A stretch of DNA of 60,762 nucleotides from Candidatus Omnitrophota bacterium (lineage in GTDB: Bacteria > Omnitrophota > Gorgyraeia > Duberdicusellales > 4484-171), in the NCBI GenBank assembly GCA_003154195.1, contig PMCS01000029.1:368960-429721 (forward strand), in the 5' to 3' direction. The notes beneath the pieces were generated by a model that saw only the letters and a program-made list of their open reading frames with translations, did not search any database and was not told the DNA's origin. The position numbers and the translations under genes are program-made. Positions 1-8,796 of the stretch are shown piece by piece. How positions within the stretch are numbered: position 1 is the stretch's first letter; every line of letters begins with the position of its first letter.

Positions 1-1595
1 TCGCGCTTATTGCCCTTCTTCTAATACCTTTATGGACATTTAAGTATTTTCCTTCCCAGGACGGACCTTCCCATCTTGATAATGCGAATGTGGTTCGCGA
101 ATATCATGCTCCCGATCGGATTATTTTTCGCGAATATTATACCCTGAATAACAATTTTGGCCTGAATTGGCTGGGGTATCTTATTCTCGGCGGGTTGATG
201 TCTATTGTCCCCGTTACTATTGCCGAAAAGATTTTCCTGAGCGGTTACGTTATTTTCCTGCCGGTTGCCTTCCGCGGGGCGCTGCGCGCGATACGGCCTG
301 ATTCAAAATTTATCGGCGTTATGATTTTCCCCTTTGTTTATAATTATTTCCTGCATATGGGATTTTATAATTTTCTGTACGGTTTGGTAATATTTTTTTT
401 CACGTTTACTTACTGGTTGAAACATTATGAAAGTCTGACCGCGCGAAACACGCTTACCCTGACGATTCTTTTTATTTTGCTTTATCTCTGCCACCCTCTT
501 TCTTTTTTGCTGGCCGGCGCCGGCCTTATTGCTTTTGCCGCAGGACAGATCTTTCTGGGCGGTAATCGCGGCCGGCCGGCTGATAATCCCTGGAAGATGG
601 TCAAGAAAACGGTTTTTCCGCTCTTCGGCGCGCTGGCGCCCACATTTTTTTTGAGCGGAATATGTTTTTTAAGCGGCATGTGGTTTTTGACGGGAAGACC
701 CGGGGGGGCCTTACCGAGATTATCTTTACCGACGCTATGGGGGTATCTGTTTACGGTTGAGCCGTTAGTCTCCTACCAGCGGCAGGAAGCGTGGTGTGCG
801 ATAGCAATGGGGTGGTTGTTTTTATTGATTATCGCCTATGTTTTGATCTTTAAACCACACCATTATCAGCGGAATGTCCTTGTGGGAGGGTTTCTGCCGG
901 TTGTTGCTTCTTATGTCTTGCTTTATTTTATTATTCCGAATACCTTAAACGGCGCCGATACCAGCGTGCGGATAAGCCTGTATATTTTTCTTGCTTTACT
1001 TCTTTGGTTTGCTGCGCAATCATATTCTTCGGCAATGAAAGGGATAATCAGAACCGCGGCAACGGCAATTGCCGTAACTTTTTTGGTGATGCACACTTTC
1101 AAATATGCCGAACTCAATAAATACCTGAATGAATATCTTTCCGGGTCCGCGCTTATTAAACCAAATACTACTTTACTGGCGCTGAATTTTTCATCCGGTA
1201 GCCGCACGCCGGATGGGAGGGAGCTTTCTCTGAGAATAAAACCTTTTCTTCATGCTGCCGGATATATCGCCGCCGAGAGAAAAATTGTCAGTCTTAACAA
1301 CTCTCATGCCTGGTTCGTTTATTTCCCTACGCTTTTCCGTCATTATCTTAACCCCCGTAAATATATAGGTAAAATCGAAAGCGAGCCCCCGGAGGTAGAA
1401 TTTCTCAACTACCCCCTGAGAACGGGAAAATATGTCGACTATGTGCTTGTCTGGAAGATGGACGAAAAATACCGCGAACACCCGGTTACCCAATTTATCA
1501 ATCAACAACTGGCTAAAGGCTACCGATTGATCTATACTTCTCCGCAAAGAGGATTTATGAAATTGTATTGCCGCAAGGGTTTTAGAGAAATATGA
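1..1595 (+). CDS. GT-C type multi-spanning membrane protein, 5' partial
   Basis: The reading frame is open from base 3, so the true start lies before the window. The protein has about ten hydrophobic segments. A short exposed loop after the first segment carries QDGPSHLDNA, followed by REYH; acidic residues in such a loop are typical of GT-C glycosyltransferases, which use lipid-linked sugars at the periplasmic face. The last 130 residues are soluble and contain an HAWF stretch. The stop overlaps the next gene by four bases (ATGA), so the two are translationally coupled. The GT-C fold is inferred from topology only; donor and acceptor are unknown. Confidence 0.6.
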   Translation, partial: ALIALLLIPLWTFKYFPSQDGPSHLDNANVVREYHAPDRIIFREYYTLNNNFGLNWLGYLILGGLMSIVPVTIAEKIFLSGYVIFLPVAFRGALRAIRPDSKFIGVMIFPFVYNYFLHMGFYNFLYGLVIFFFTFTYWLKHYESLTARNTLTLTILFILLYLCHPLSFLLAGAGLIAFAAGQIFLGGNRGRPADNPWKMVKKTVFPLFGALAPTFFLSGICFLSGMWFLTGRPGGALPRLSLPTLWGYLFTVEPLVSYQRQEAWCAIAMGWLFLLIIAYVLIFKPHHYQRNVLVGGFLPVVASYVLLYFIIPNTLNGADTSVRISLYIFLALLLWFAAQSYSSAMKGIIRTAATAIAVTFLVMHTFKYAELNKYLNEYLSGSALIKPNTTLLALNFSSGSRTPDGRELSLRIKPFLHAAGYIAAERKIVSLNNSHAWFVYFPTLFRHYLNPRKYIGKIESEPPEVEFLNYPLRTGKYVDYVLVWKMDEKYREHPVTQFINQQLAKGYRLIYTSPQRGFMKLYCRKGFREI

Positions 1596-3241
1596 AGACA
1601 ATAAAAGGTTATAATATTTCCGATATTATGGAAAAAAACCGCAAGCTCATTACCGGCTTATTTTTTATTTTGTATCTTTTTGCCGGTTCGGGCATTTTTA
1701 AAGATTACGGCGTATCCTGGGACGAAAAACGCCAGCGCGATTACGGTTGTACGGTTTACAATTATGTTGTCCACGGGAAAAAAGAACTGCTCAATGAATA
1801 CATGCGCTTTTACGGCCCGGTTTTCGAGTTTGCCTTATTTTCCATGGAGAAGGTTTTGGGTCTAAGGGATTCGCGGGAGATTTATTTCGCCCGGCACCTG
1901 GCAAATTTTTTAATATTTTACCTGGGTGTATTTTTCTTTTATAAATTATGTAAATACCGCTTTGGCGATTGGAAGAGAGGATTAGCGGGGAGTTTATTTT
2001 TGATTCTCAGCCCCCGGATTTTTGCCGATTCGTTTTATAACTCCAAAGATATCCCTTTTCTGGCGGTGTTTATTATCAGTATTTATACGTTAATCGGCTA
2101 TCTGAACAAAAAGACTGTTACCCGCGCGCTTTTTCACGCCTTGTCCTGCGCTATTTTAATAAGTTTACGAGTTACGGGGATAATCCTTCCCGTTTTTACT
2201 CTTATTTTCTTTGCTGGCGATATGCTTTTTGCCGGCGACAAGAAAAATAAAAACGAAAGAATATTCATAGGGTTTTTATGGTATCCTTTACTTACTGTAG
2301 CTTTTACTATTCTTTTCTGGCCTACGCTCTGGCAAAGCCCTGTTTTTAATTTTAGCTTTGCCGTTTACGCGATGGGCCATTATCCCTGGCCCGGTAAAAT
2401 ATTGTATCTGGGTGATTTTGTCAAGGCGAAAAACTTACCCTGGCATTATGTCCCGGTATGGATCGCGCTTTCTACGCCTTTTATTTACCTTTTACTTTTT
2501 GCTGTCGGGCTGGGAGGTTTTTTAACCGGCTTGGTTAAAAAATGCGAAGGGTTCTATAAAAAACAACGCGACGATATTATTTTCGCGCTATGGTTTTTTG
2601 CCCCCTTGTCGGCAGTGGTTATCCTTAAATCGACCCTATACAACGGTTGGCGACAGATGTTTTTTATTTATCCGGCGCTGCTGATTTTTAGCGTCGCCGG
2701 ATTGTCTTTTCTTTTAAAATTCGTTAGAATGAGATCGCCTGCCTTGGGGCAATCAATCGCCGCCGGCTTTCTGGTTATTTTTATTGCGACGGTCGTTGCC
2801 AGTATGATTAAAATGCACCCTTATCAAAATGTCTATTTTAATTTTTTAGCCGGTAAGAGCGAAACTGTGGAAAAAAGTTTTGAGCGGGACTACTGGGGTT
2901 TATCTTATCGAAAAGGCCTGGAATATATCTTAAGCCGCGATTCTTCCCGCTTGATTAAAATTTGTGCCGATGATGCCGGGCAAAATAATGCCGGTATCTT
3001 GCCGGTTAAAGAGAGAAGCCGCCTGGTGTTTACGGAAAAACCGGAGGGTACCGATTACTTTTTGGGTAATTTTCGCGGGCAGAAAGGCGGTTATCATTAT
3101 GGAAAAGAATATTACTCCATTAAAGCCGGAAATATAGAGATTTTAGCAGTATATTTAATGAGACTTCGCCGAGTCCAAGCGCGAAGCGCGCCGGGCGAGG
3201 CGGTAGTGAAACTTATCCCGCCGCAACGCGGCGGGATGTAG
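1592..3241 (+). CDS. GT39/PMT-like membrane glycosyltransferase with repeat-encoded C-terminus
   Basis: A 549-residue membrane protein. The first loop reads DYGVSWDEKRQRDYG; the WDE acid pair matches the catalytic loop of PMT/ArnT-like GT-C enzymes that transfer sugars from polyprenyl phosphates. About ten hydrophobic helices follow, then a soluble tail. It starts inside the stop codon of the preceding GT-C gene. The oddity is the end: from about residue 523 the coding sequence runs into an intergenic palindromic element (starting at 3156) that contributes roughly 28 basic residues (RLRRVQARS...) and the stop. The ancestral C-terminus was probably near residue 522. Family assignment is moderate; substrate unknown. 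Confidence 0.65.
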   Translation: MKTIKGYNISDIMEKNRKLITGLFFILYLFAGSGIFKDYGVSWDEKRQRDYGCTVYNYVVHGKKELLNEYMRFYGPVFEFALFSMEKVLGLRDSREIYFARHLANFLIFYLGVFFFYKLCKYRFGDWKRGLAGSLFLILSPRIFADSFYNSKDIPFLAVFIISIYTLIGYLNKKTVTRALFHALSCAILISLRVTGIILPVFTLIFFAGDMLFAGDKKNKNERIFIGFLWYPLLTVAFTILFWPTLWQSPVFNFSFAVYAMGHYPWPGKILYLGDFVKAKNLPWHYVPVWIALSTPFIYLLLFAVGLGGFLTGLVKKCEGFYKKQRDDIIFALWFFAPLSAVVILKSTLYNGWRQMFFIYPALLIFSVAGLSFLLKFVRMRSPALGQSIAAGFLVIFIATVVASMIKMHPYQNVYFNFLAGKSETVEKSFERDYWGLSYRKGLEYILSRDSSRLIKICADDAGQNNAGILPVKERSRLVFTEKPEGTDYFLGNFRGQKGGYHYGKEYYSIKAGNIEILAVYLMRLRRVQARSAPGEAVVKLIPPQRGGM

Positions 3242-3447
3242 GTGAACTATCCCCGCAGGGGATAGTCGAATTTCCCGCCTGCGTTTCACTCGGCGGGATC
3301 CCGCTTCCTTGATGTAATTATCTAGGGAGGCGGTGAACTCCTGAAGCGTTAGCGAAGGGGGTTGAGACTTTGCCGCGGTTGGAAAAGAAGGAAAAGCCCT
3401 TCGGCGCCGGCAACGCCGTCACGGGATATAGTGGAGAAGTTAATCGC
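3156..3447 (+). repeat. composite of palindromic elements incl. a 59-bp family copy
   Basis: The first 50 bases match the 59-bp element described at 8561, but the 3' arm has diverged. It is followed by palindromes CCCGCCGCAACGCGGCGGG, CTATCCCCGCAGGGGATAG and a CCCGCC/GGCGGG unit. The 3' part (GGGAGGCGGTGAA-CYCCTGAAGCG) recurs near 20500. The element supplies the C-terminus and stop of the upstream glycosyltransferase. I see no gene of its own here. Confidence 0.75.
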
Positions 3448-4230
3448 ATGGAGATAGTTTTTATCATTCTGATTTTTGGCGCCATAACGTTTTTGACCGC
3501 GTTGAATTTCTATATTTTAGCCGGGCGAAAAGTGGCTTTTAGCGAAGCCTTGAGGTTGACCGCCGTTGCCAGCGCTTTGAACAAGATTTTTTTTACCGCG
3601 ACGGGGTATCTTGCGGCAAGCGCGATCGCCAAAAATAAAAATTTAGAATTTCGCCGGGCCATGGCGGTTTTTTTGGTTCTGGAAGCAACTTCGCTTTTAC
3701 CCTGGCTTTTGCTGGGCGTATATTTCGGCGCTAAAATCGCGCTTCGCTGGCCCCTTATTTTTATCTCGCTGCTGGCTATCTTTTGCGCCGTCGCCTGGGC
3801 AAAGAAGGATAAGCTGGGCAAAGTGTTTGGGGATATCCTGGAATCTTTCGCCGCGACCTGTAAACGATTTTTCTTGATTATTCCTTTTGTCGCGGTAAAC
3901 ATGGTTTTGCTCGCGCTCTATTATTTCTTTATTTTCCGTTTATTCAATTTTACCCCCGGTTTTAGCAGCGTGGTGAAAATCGTCGCCGTAACTTTTACCA
4001 TCGGTTATCTTTCCCCCGCTCCGGCGGGGCTGGGGTTTAAAGAAGCGGGGATGGTTTTTCTTCTGGCCCGCTATGGCGTGCCGTCCGGCGCCGCGATATA
4101 TATAGCTATCGCCGATCGAATAATTATGACCTTGTTGGTGGGTATCGGCGGAAGTATTTTCGGGTTTGACTTAATAAAGGAAGAGTTTAAAAAAAGATTA
4201 AGCAGAGGGTTATCAAATCTTCCTAAATAA
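3448..4230 (+). CDS. LPG-synthase-TM / UPF0104-like membrane protein
   Basis: A 260-residue protein, almost entirely hydrophobic, with about seven membrane helices. The segment TIGYLSPAPAGLGFKEAGM resembles the conserved PGGLGxxE motif of the lysylphosphatidylglycerol synthase TM / UPF0104 family, whose members move or modify lipids and often accompany glycosyltransferases. The ATG at 3448 is chosen because GTGGAGAAG lies just upstream and earlier in-frame starts fall inside repeat DNA. It probably belongs functionally with the two upstream GT-C proteins. Exact activity is not inferable. Confidence 0.65.
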   Translation: MEIVFIILIFGAITFLTALNFYILAGRKVAFSEALRLTAVASALNKIFFTATGYLAASAIAKNKNLEFRRAMAVFLVLEATSLLPWLLLGVYFGAKIALRWPLIFISLLAIFCAVAWAKKDKLGKVFGDILESFAATCKRFFLIIPFVAVNMVLLALYYFFIFRLFNFTPGFSSVVKIVAVTFTIGYLSPAPAGLGFKEAGMVFLLARYGVPSGAAIYIAIADRIIMTLLVGIGGSIFGFDLIKEEFKKRLSRGLSNLPK

Positions 4231-5225
4231 GACAAAACAAGTCAGACCTATTTTGTATCATACAATACATAACAAGTCTGGCTTAAAGTGTCTTATATGG
4301 GTTGTCAGGGAAAGATAAAATGGTATAATGTCTGCATGGATATTGCGGAAAAGATTAGAGAAAAAAAGATAAAGGGATATCTAACCGTGAATAAGCGGAT
4401 TATTTATGAAGGAGCCATTTATCATGTTACTCAGCGCGCTCCGGGAAAAGAATTGCTTTTTATTGAAGAGGGTGATTATCTACGTTTTTTGTATTTACTC
4501 AAAAATGCCTCGCAAAAATTTTCTTTAGATATTTTTTGTTTCGCTTTATTATCTAACCATTTACATATTCTTTTAAGAATAAATCAAGAGAATCTTTCTG
4601 AAGCCATGAAAAATGTTTTTGAAAGGTATGCCGATTATTTCAATGTAAAATATAAACGAAAAGGGCATGTTTTTAGCGGCAGATATCGCGCAAGTTTGTG
4701 TAATGACGATAATTATTTATTAGCGGCTTCTATTTATATTCATCTTAATCCTTATCGCGCCGGCTTGTGCAAGTATTTTGAGGATTATCGGTGGAGTTCT
4801 ATTGATTTATATCTTACCAAACATGAAAAAAATACTTTTGTGAAATTTTCTGAAATTCTATTAGCATTAAATAACAGTATAGATGAAGCGCGAAAGGAAT
4901 ATCGGAAATTACTGGAAGAAGGAACAAAAATTAAAAGCAGTAAAGTTTTAGATTTCTTCTCTATAAAAAGAATAATAAGAGAAACTGTCAGGCACGTTAA
5001 AAAAATTACCGGTAAAGATAGCGAAAATTTAGATAGATTAATCGACGACATCAAAACGAAAAAAAGAGTCGTCAGTTCACAAGACAAGAAGGCCAGAAAA
5101 TATTTGATAGAGCAGCTATTGGCTAACGGTTATTCGGTAGAGGAGATAGGAGACACTCTTTTTATGAGCAGGGCTTCTTTCTACCGCATAATGAAACAAA
5201 ACAAGTCTGACTTGTTTTGTCTCTT
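4231..5225 (+). mobile_element. REP-associated transposase element with flanking palindromes
   Basis: The palindrome ACAAAACAAGTC-N-GACTTGTTTTGT is perfect on the right (about 5196-5220); a degenerate version of the same sequence starts at 4231, directly after the previous stop codon. Between them lies one HUH/Y1 transposase gene. This is the layout of RAYT/REP or IS200/IS605-like elements, which recognise hairpins at both ends instead of long terminal inverted repeats. The right hairpin overlaps the end of the transposase gene. Coding DNA here is more AT-rich than its neighbours, consistent with acquisition. Confidence 0.75.
4302..4329 (+). promoter_or_regulatory. sigma70-like promoter of the transposase gene
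   Basis: TTGTCA (4302-4307), 16-base spacer, TATAAT (4324-4329). The predicted start of transcription coincides with the ATG at 4336, so the message would be leaderless unless the GTG at 4387 is used. Confidence 0.6.
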
Positions 5226-5238
5226 AGGGAAAGGTTAG
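4336..5238 (+). CDS. Y1/HUH transposase (REP-associated tyrosine transposase)
   Basis: About 300 residues. The N-terminal half is a Y1_Tnp domain: IYHVTQRAPGKELLF, the HUH metal motif in LLSNHLHILL, KRKGHVFSGRYRAS, and IHLNPYRAGLCKYFEDYRWSS. These enzymes nick single-stranded hairpin DNA through a catalytic tyrosine. The C-terminal part adds a helix-turn-helix (LANGYSVEEIGDTLFMSRASF), probably a DNA-recognition tail. The start could be ATG 4336, placed by the promoter, or GTG 4387, which has AAAGGGA nine bases upstream. The gene appears intact, so it may be active, and it is a candidate mobiliser for palindromes elsewhere in the window. Confidence 0.85.
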   Translation: MDIAEKIREKKIKGYLTVNKRIIYEGAIYHVTQRAPGKELLFIEEGDYLRFLYLLKNASQKFSLDIFCFALLSNHLHILLRINQENLSEAMKNVFERYADYFNVKYKRKGHVFSGRYRASLCNDDNYLLAASIYIHLNPYRAGLCKYFEDYRWSSIDLYLTKHEKNTFVKFSEILLALNNSIDEARKEYRKLLEEGTKIKSSKVLDFFSIKRIIRETVRHVKKITGKDSENLDRLIDDIKTKKRVVSSQDKKARKYLIEQLLANGYSVEEIGDTLFMSRASFYRIMKQNKSDLFCLLGKG

Positions 5239-5255
5239 GGGGTGAATCGGGGGTT

Positions 5256-5975
5256 ATGGCAAATCAAGAAAGTTTAATTTTATTGCAAAATATCGCTAAA
5301 CGCTTTGGCTCCGCCGAAATATTAAAAGGCATTGATTTAGAAATAAATAAAGGGGAGATCTTCGGCCTGGTGGGTGTTAACGGCGCCGGTAAGACTACCC
5401 TTATGCGTATTCTTCTGGGCCTGGCGCGGTGTTCCCGCGGCAGGATATTGTTTAACGCAAAAAATTTGACCGGCAGAGACGTGCAGGAACATTTCGGTTT
5501 CCTTCCCGAAAATTTTATCCCGCCGCAAAATCTTACGGCGCGGGAATTCTTAAATATTTTAAGTTTGGGCGTAAGGCAAAAAGAAAAAAATGCCGAATAC
5601 CTGCTGGGGTTGGCCGGGTTGTCGGGGCAGGAGAATAAATACCTGCGTTATTTCTCGCGCGGGATGATCCAGAAATTCGGGCTGTGCTGCGCGCTGATTA
5701 AAGACCCGCAGGTGGTCGTGCTGGACGAGCCGACGCTGGGCCTTGACCCGCCGGCGCAGGAAAATTTTATGGATATCTTAAATAATTTACGCGCCGCCGG
5801 CAAGACCATATTTTTTTCTTCCCATATCCTTTACCATATCGAGCGCGTGTGCGACCGCATCGGGGTGCTTAACGCGGGCAAGATTGTTTTTAGCGGGACA
5901 TGCCGGGATTTAAAGGCTAAACATAATGCTTCCGATTTGGAAGAAGCATTCTTGAGGGAAATATGCGCAAACTGA
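5256..5975 (+). CDS. ABC transporter ATP-binding protein
   Basis: About 239 residues of a single nucleotide-binding domain: Walker A GVNGAGKTT, signature-like YFSRGMIQK (LSGGQ degenerated, as is common in ABC-2 exporters), Walker B VVVLDEPTLGLDP and H-loop SSH. The ATG at 5256 is preceded by TTAGGGGGTG; an earlier in-frame start lies in the transposon end and is unlikely. It overlaps the downstream permease by 13 bases, so the two form an exporter, probably of the NatA/CcmA-like type. Substrate unknown. Confidence 0.9.
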   Translation: MANQESLILLQNIAKRFGSAEILKGIDLEINKGEIFGLVGVNGAGKTTLMRILLGLARCSRGRILFNAKNLTGRDVQEHFGFLPENFIPPQNLTAREFLNILSLGVRQKEKNAEYLLGLAGLSGQENKYLRYFSRGMIQKFGLCCALIKDPQVVVLDEPTLGLDPPAQENFMDILNNLRAAGKTIFFSSHILYHIERVCDRIGVLNAGKIVFSGTCRDLKAKHNASDLEEAFLREICAN

Positions 5976-6724
5976 TTTCCGTCGCGATCCTTAATTTTAA
6001 AGAAGCCATCCGCGATAAATTTTTCTGGGGCATAGTTTTCTTTTTTATTTTTTATCTCCTTTTCTGCATTTTTTTAAGCAAGCTTTCCGTCGGCCATTCC
6101 GATAAAGTTTTGCGCAACGCCGGGCTGATCGGCATAGAGCTATCGGCGGTTACCTTGATCGTCTTTGCGTTTACGCTCAGCTTTTACCGCGATAAAAACA
6201 GCCGGATGACGCAGATCTATCTTTCTAATTTCAGCCGCCCTGTTTACATGAGCGGAAAAATTTTAGGTTTTATCGCTTTAGCTTTGGCCTACTTGCTGTT
6301 GGCGGCGCTGCTTTATGCCTCTCTTTTATATCTTTTCGGCGTGTTTCATCCCGCAGTCTTACCGGCGCTTTACCCGCTTTTTTTGAAAATCGCGATTATC
6401 GTAGGGTTTGCTTCGTTGTTTTGCTATGTGTTTTCTTCTTCGCTTTTGGCGCTGCTCTCCAGTTTATTTATTTACGCGTCAAGTGTCCTTGTTGTTTCCG
6501 CTTTTAATATCGTCAGCGCCTACGGTAGTTCCCCGCAAAAATTTATGATCAGGCTAGTTTACGCGTTTTTGCCGAATATGGATAAACTGGATATAAGGCC
6601 TCTGGCCGTATGGGGCACTTTACCGCCGCCGGATTATTTTTTCGCGGTAACGTTGTATTCCGGCGTATACATTCTACTCCTGTGGCTGGTGAACCTAGTC
6701 GTGTTCAATAGTAAAGAATATTGA
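5963..6724 (+). CDS. ABC-2 type permease
   Basis: A 253-residue protein with six predicted membrane helices and the opening of ABC-2 permeases (LNFKEAIRDKFFWGIVF, an amphipathic stretch before TM1). It overlaps the ATPase gene and must be its membrane partner. The C-terminal helices close with WLVNLVVFNSKEY. Substrate cannot be read from the sequence; the neighbourhood of glycosyltransferases and a pilus locus leaves both lipids and peptides open. Confidence 0.85.
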   Translation: MRKLISVAILNFKEAIRDKFFWGIVFFFIFYLLFCIFLSKLSVGHSDKVLRNAGLIGIELSAVTLIVFAFTLSFYRDKNSRMTQIYLSNFSRPVYMSGKILGFIALALAYLLLAALLYASLLYLFGVFHPAVLPALYPLFLKIAIIVGFASLFCYVFSSSLLALLSSLFIYASSVLVVSAFNIVSAYGSSPQKFMIRLVYAFLPNMDKLDIRPLAVWGTLPPPDYFFAVTLYSGVYILLLWLVNLVVFNSKEY

Positions 6725-6753
6725 TTTTTTAAAATAAAGACAAAAAGTTTTTT

Positions 6754-7605
6754 ATGCCATTTCAAAAACGCTTCCCGTTATTCCCTCAAATTATCGCCAT
6801 TGCCGCTTGCCTGTTTCTGGTAATGGCGATGTCGGTGACGCTGCATCGCCGGTACCATTTCGAGACAGAGAGGATTTTGTATTTGCCTTACGCGCCTTAT
6901 CTGGCGATGATGGATAACAGCCTGAAAAGCGGTATTGCCGATTTTTTTTACATCCGGATGGTTCTTTCCCTGACCGATGAATTCAAGGATAAGAATGAGC
7001 GCCTTAAATATATCCAGAATACCGCGGCAGTCTCGGTCACGTTAGACCCGCGTATGGTTCAAAGTTACTTTTTTGCCGGCGTGGTCATCGCCGACGATAA
7101 TGAAAGCCTCAGGAAAGGAATCAGTTTTTTAACCGATTACAGTTATTTAGCTCCTGATGATTGGCGCCTGCCTTACTGGATCGGGGTCAATTATTATCAA
7201 CTGGGGGAATATTTAAAGGCGGCGCAGTTTTATCAGAAAGCAGGGCAAAAGCCCGGCGCGCCGAATTTTCTTAAAACCAACCCGGCTTTATTTTATTACA
7301 AATCGGGAGAAACCGTTGCGGGCATCGCTTATCTTGAAGGCTTAGCCGGTTCGGTAAATGACGCGCGCCAGCTCGAATTAATCGAACGCAAATTAGAATG
7401 GCTCAGGCGCATCGCTTTTCTGGAAAAAAATGCCGGTGAATTTAAGCAGCGCTTCGGCCGTTACCCCGATGAGCTTGAGGATCTGGTAAGAGCCGGGTTA
7501 ATCGGTAGTATCGCCGACGACCCTTTCGGCGTTGGTTTTTACTGGGATAAGCAAGAAAAAAGAGTAAAAAGCCGTAACCGCCAGCCGGGCAAGATCTTTG
7601 ATTAA
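6754..7605 (+). CDS. membrane-anchored TPR-like protein with secretion-associated C-terminus
   Basis: 283 residues. One N-terminal helix (about residues 10-28) anchors the protein with the rest outside. The middle holds degenerate tetratricopeptide helices (YWIGVNYYQLGEYLKAAQFY). The C-terminal FKQRFGRYPDELEDLVRAG plus DPFGVGFYWD resembles short tails found in proteins encoded beside type II pseudopilins. It lies 29 bases after the ABC permease and just upstream of the pseudopilin genes, so it may link the exporter and the pilus locus. Function unknown. Confidence 0.65.
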   Translation: MPFQKRFPLFPQIIAIAACLFLVMAMSVTLHRRYHFETERILYLPYAPYLAMMDNSLKSGIADFFYIRMVLSLTDEFKDKNERLKYIQNTAAVSVTLDPRMVQSYFFAGVVIADDNESLRKGISFLTDYSYLAPDDWRLPYWIGVNYYQLGEYLKAAQFYQKAGQKPGAPNFLKTNPALFYYKSGETVAGIAYLEGLAGSVNDARQLELIERKLEWLRRIAFLEKNAGEFKQRFGRYPDELEDLVRAGLIGSIADDPFGVGFYWDKQEKRVKSRNRQPGKIFD

Positions 7606-7819
7606 TGAGGTGTAAAGCGCTAAATCGGGTTTTCCTTTGTGCTTTTCGCCGCCGCGGGAGAAGTTTTGCGGTTGGGAAAAGCGTTAAAAATATGGTATCT
7701 TTTAATTGGGGAAGTAGGGGGGCATCGTTGTTTTGGGAGTTTTTGCTAATCCGCTGCAGACGGATTTACCGGTGGAGATACCCCGCGGCAGAGCAGGGTA
7801 GATTTATGGAGGCGTAAGC
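7606..7819. other. gap before pseudopilin locus, no convincing gene
   Basis: A 70-codon open frame starting at 7605 has the basic, Arg/Cys-rich look of non-coding DNA and is not accepted. There is a weak promoter-like pair around 7663-7690. GGAGGCG just before 7820 is the ribosome binding site of the next gene. Confidence 0.4.
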
Positions 7820-8563
7820 ATGAAGTGGAAGAAAAATAATGTAAAGGCGTTTAACCTGGCGGAGATAGTAATCGTAGTAGCTCTCATAGCGATTTTAGGT
7901 TCAGTAGCTATGATCAACGCTTTTCGCTTTATCGAAAAAGCCAAAGTCGCCCAAGTCTATAACGACCAGAAGGTTTTTCGGGACGCGGTTACCGCTTACG
8001 CCCATGATGTCGGCACCTGGCCGCCGGATGTCTGCGTGGCTGAAGACCCGGGGTTTCTCGCGTGGGATAATTACGAGAAAAACTGCAATCCAGATGGTTG
8101 GGGCGGTCAAATCGGAGGTTCAGGTGATGGCTGCGGCGGTTGCGGTCACAATGTTGTTCTTCCTTATGGCGGACCGAATAATGGTTCGGGACTCTGTACG
8201 GGTTCCTATCCGGCGGTCAGCAATTATCGCAGCTTAGTACAGAAGCGCTGGAATGGCCCTTACATCGAAAAATTCCCGCCGCAAACTCCCTGGGGCGGCA
8301 GTTATGATTATGAATATTGGGCCGACGGCCAGGGCATTGTTGGTTGTACCGGTAATAGGCTTCGCGGAATATTCGTAAGCGTAAGAGGCAATGGAGGGTG
8401 TAAGATGCCGTTATATTATCGCGACCCGGATCGTCCAGGCGTTGAGAGTACCCATGTTCCCAGCGCTTATGAGATAAAATTTCAACAAACCGGTTTCGAC
8501 GTAAGTTTTTGTAATGTAGACACCACCAATGGTAACGTTGTTTTTGCTGTCCAGCAATGGTAA
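7820..8563 (+). CDS. GspG/PilE-like major pseudopilin
   Basis: 247 residues. The short basic leader is followed by a class III cleavage region KA|FNLAEIVIVVALIAIL with the essential Glu at +5. The residue before the cut is Ala rather than Gly. The hydrophobic spine is followed by a cysteine-rich globular domain (several CNPDG/GCGGC stretches), probably disulphide-bonded outside the cell. Strong ribosome binding site GGAGGCG. It is the first of four prepilin-like genes and is large for a GspG, so it may be the main filament subunit. Its TAA stop is the first three bases of a 59-bp repeat. Confidence 0.85.
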   Translation: MKWKKNNVKAFNLAEIVIVVALIAILGSVAMINAFRFIEKAKVAQVYNDQKVFRDAVTAYAHDVGTWPPDVCVAEDPGFLAWDNYEKNCNPDGWGGQIGGSGDGCGGCGHNVVLPYGGPNNGSGLCTGSYPAVSNYRSLVQKRWNGPYIEKFPPQTPWGGSYDYEYWADGQGIVGCTGNRLRGIFVSVRGNGGCKMPLYYRDPDRPGVESTHVPSAYEIKFQQTGFDVSFCNVDTTNGNVVFAVQQW

Positions 8564-8796
8564 TGAGGCTTCGACGAACGCAAGCCCGAAGGGCGCAGCG
8601 AGAGGAGGTAGCCGAATTATCCAAAATCGTAGGAGCGCGTAAGCGCGACTTCAGATTTTGGATAATGAGCTCGAAGCTTAGCCGATTGCCCTAAACCGTC
8701 TGAATATCTCGAAAATCTCTTACGATATTTTCGCGAAACGGTTCGGGGCTTTGCTTACGCTTCGCAAGCCCGAAAGCCGCCGGAAAGGCAAAAAAT
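8561..8796 (+). repeat. 59-bp palindromic element at the stop codon, plus further hairpins
   Basis: The 59-bp unit occupies 8561-8619, beginning TAATGAGGCT (TAA = stop of the pseudopilin) and ending AGCCGAATTA. GGCT/AGCC form the stem and GCCCGAAGGGC the tip. It is followed by a hairpin ATCCAAAATC...GATTTTGGAT (8618-8664), and then by AGCTCGAAGCTTA and GCTTACGCTTCGCAAGC-type palindromes up to the next start. No gene is visible here. Confidence 0.8.

Noticed and set aside
1191-1601. Antisense frames under the membrane glycosyltransferases and other genes
   Set aside because: They mirror strong plus-strand genes and have no start signals or domain features.
7740-7810. tRNA- or riboswitch-like GC-rich fold before the pseudopilin
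   Set aside because: No TPsiC-like GGTTCGA arm, no acceptor pairing and no match to the c-di-GMP riboswitch core.
7605-7817. 70-codon open frame before the first pseudopilin
   Set aside because: Arg/Cys-rich composition and no motif. It starts in the stop of the previous gene but has no ribosome binding site.
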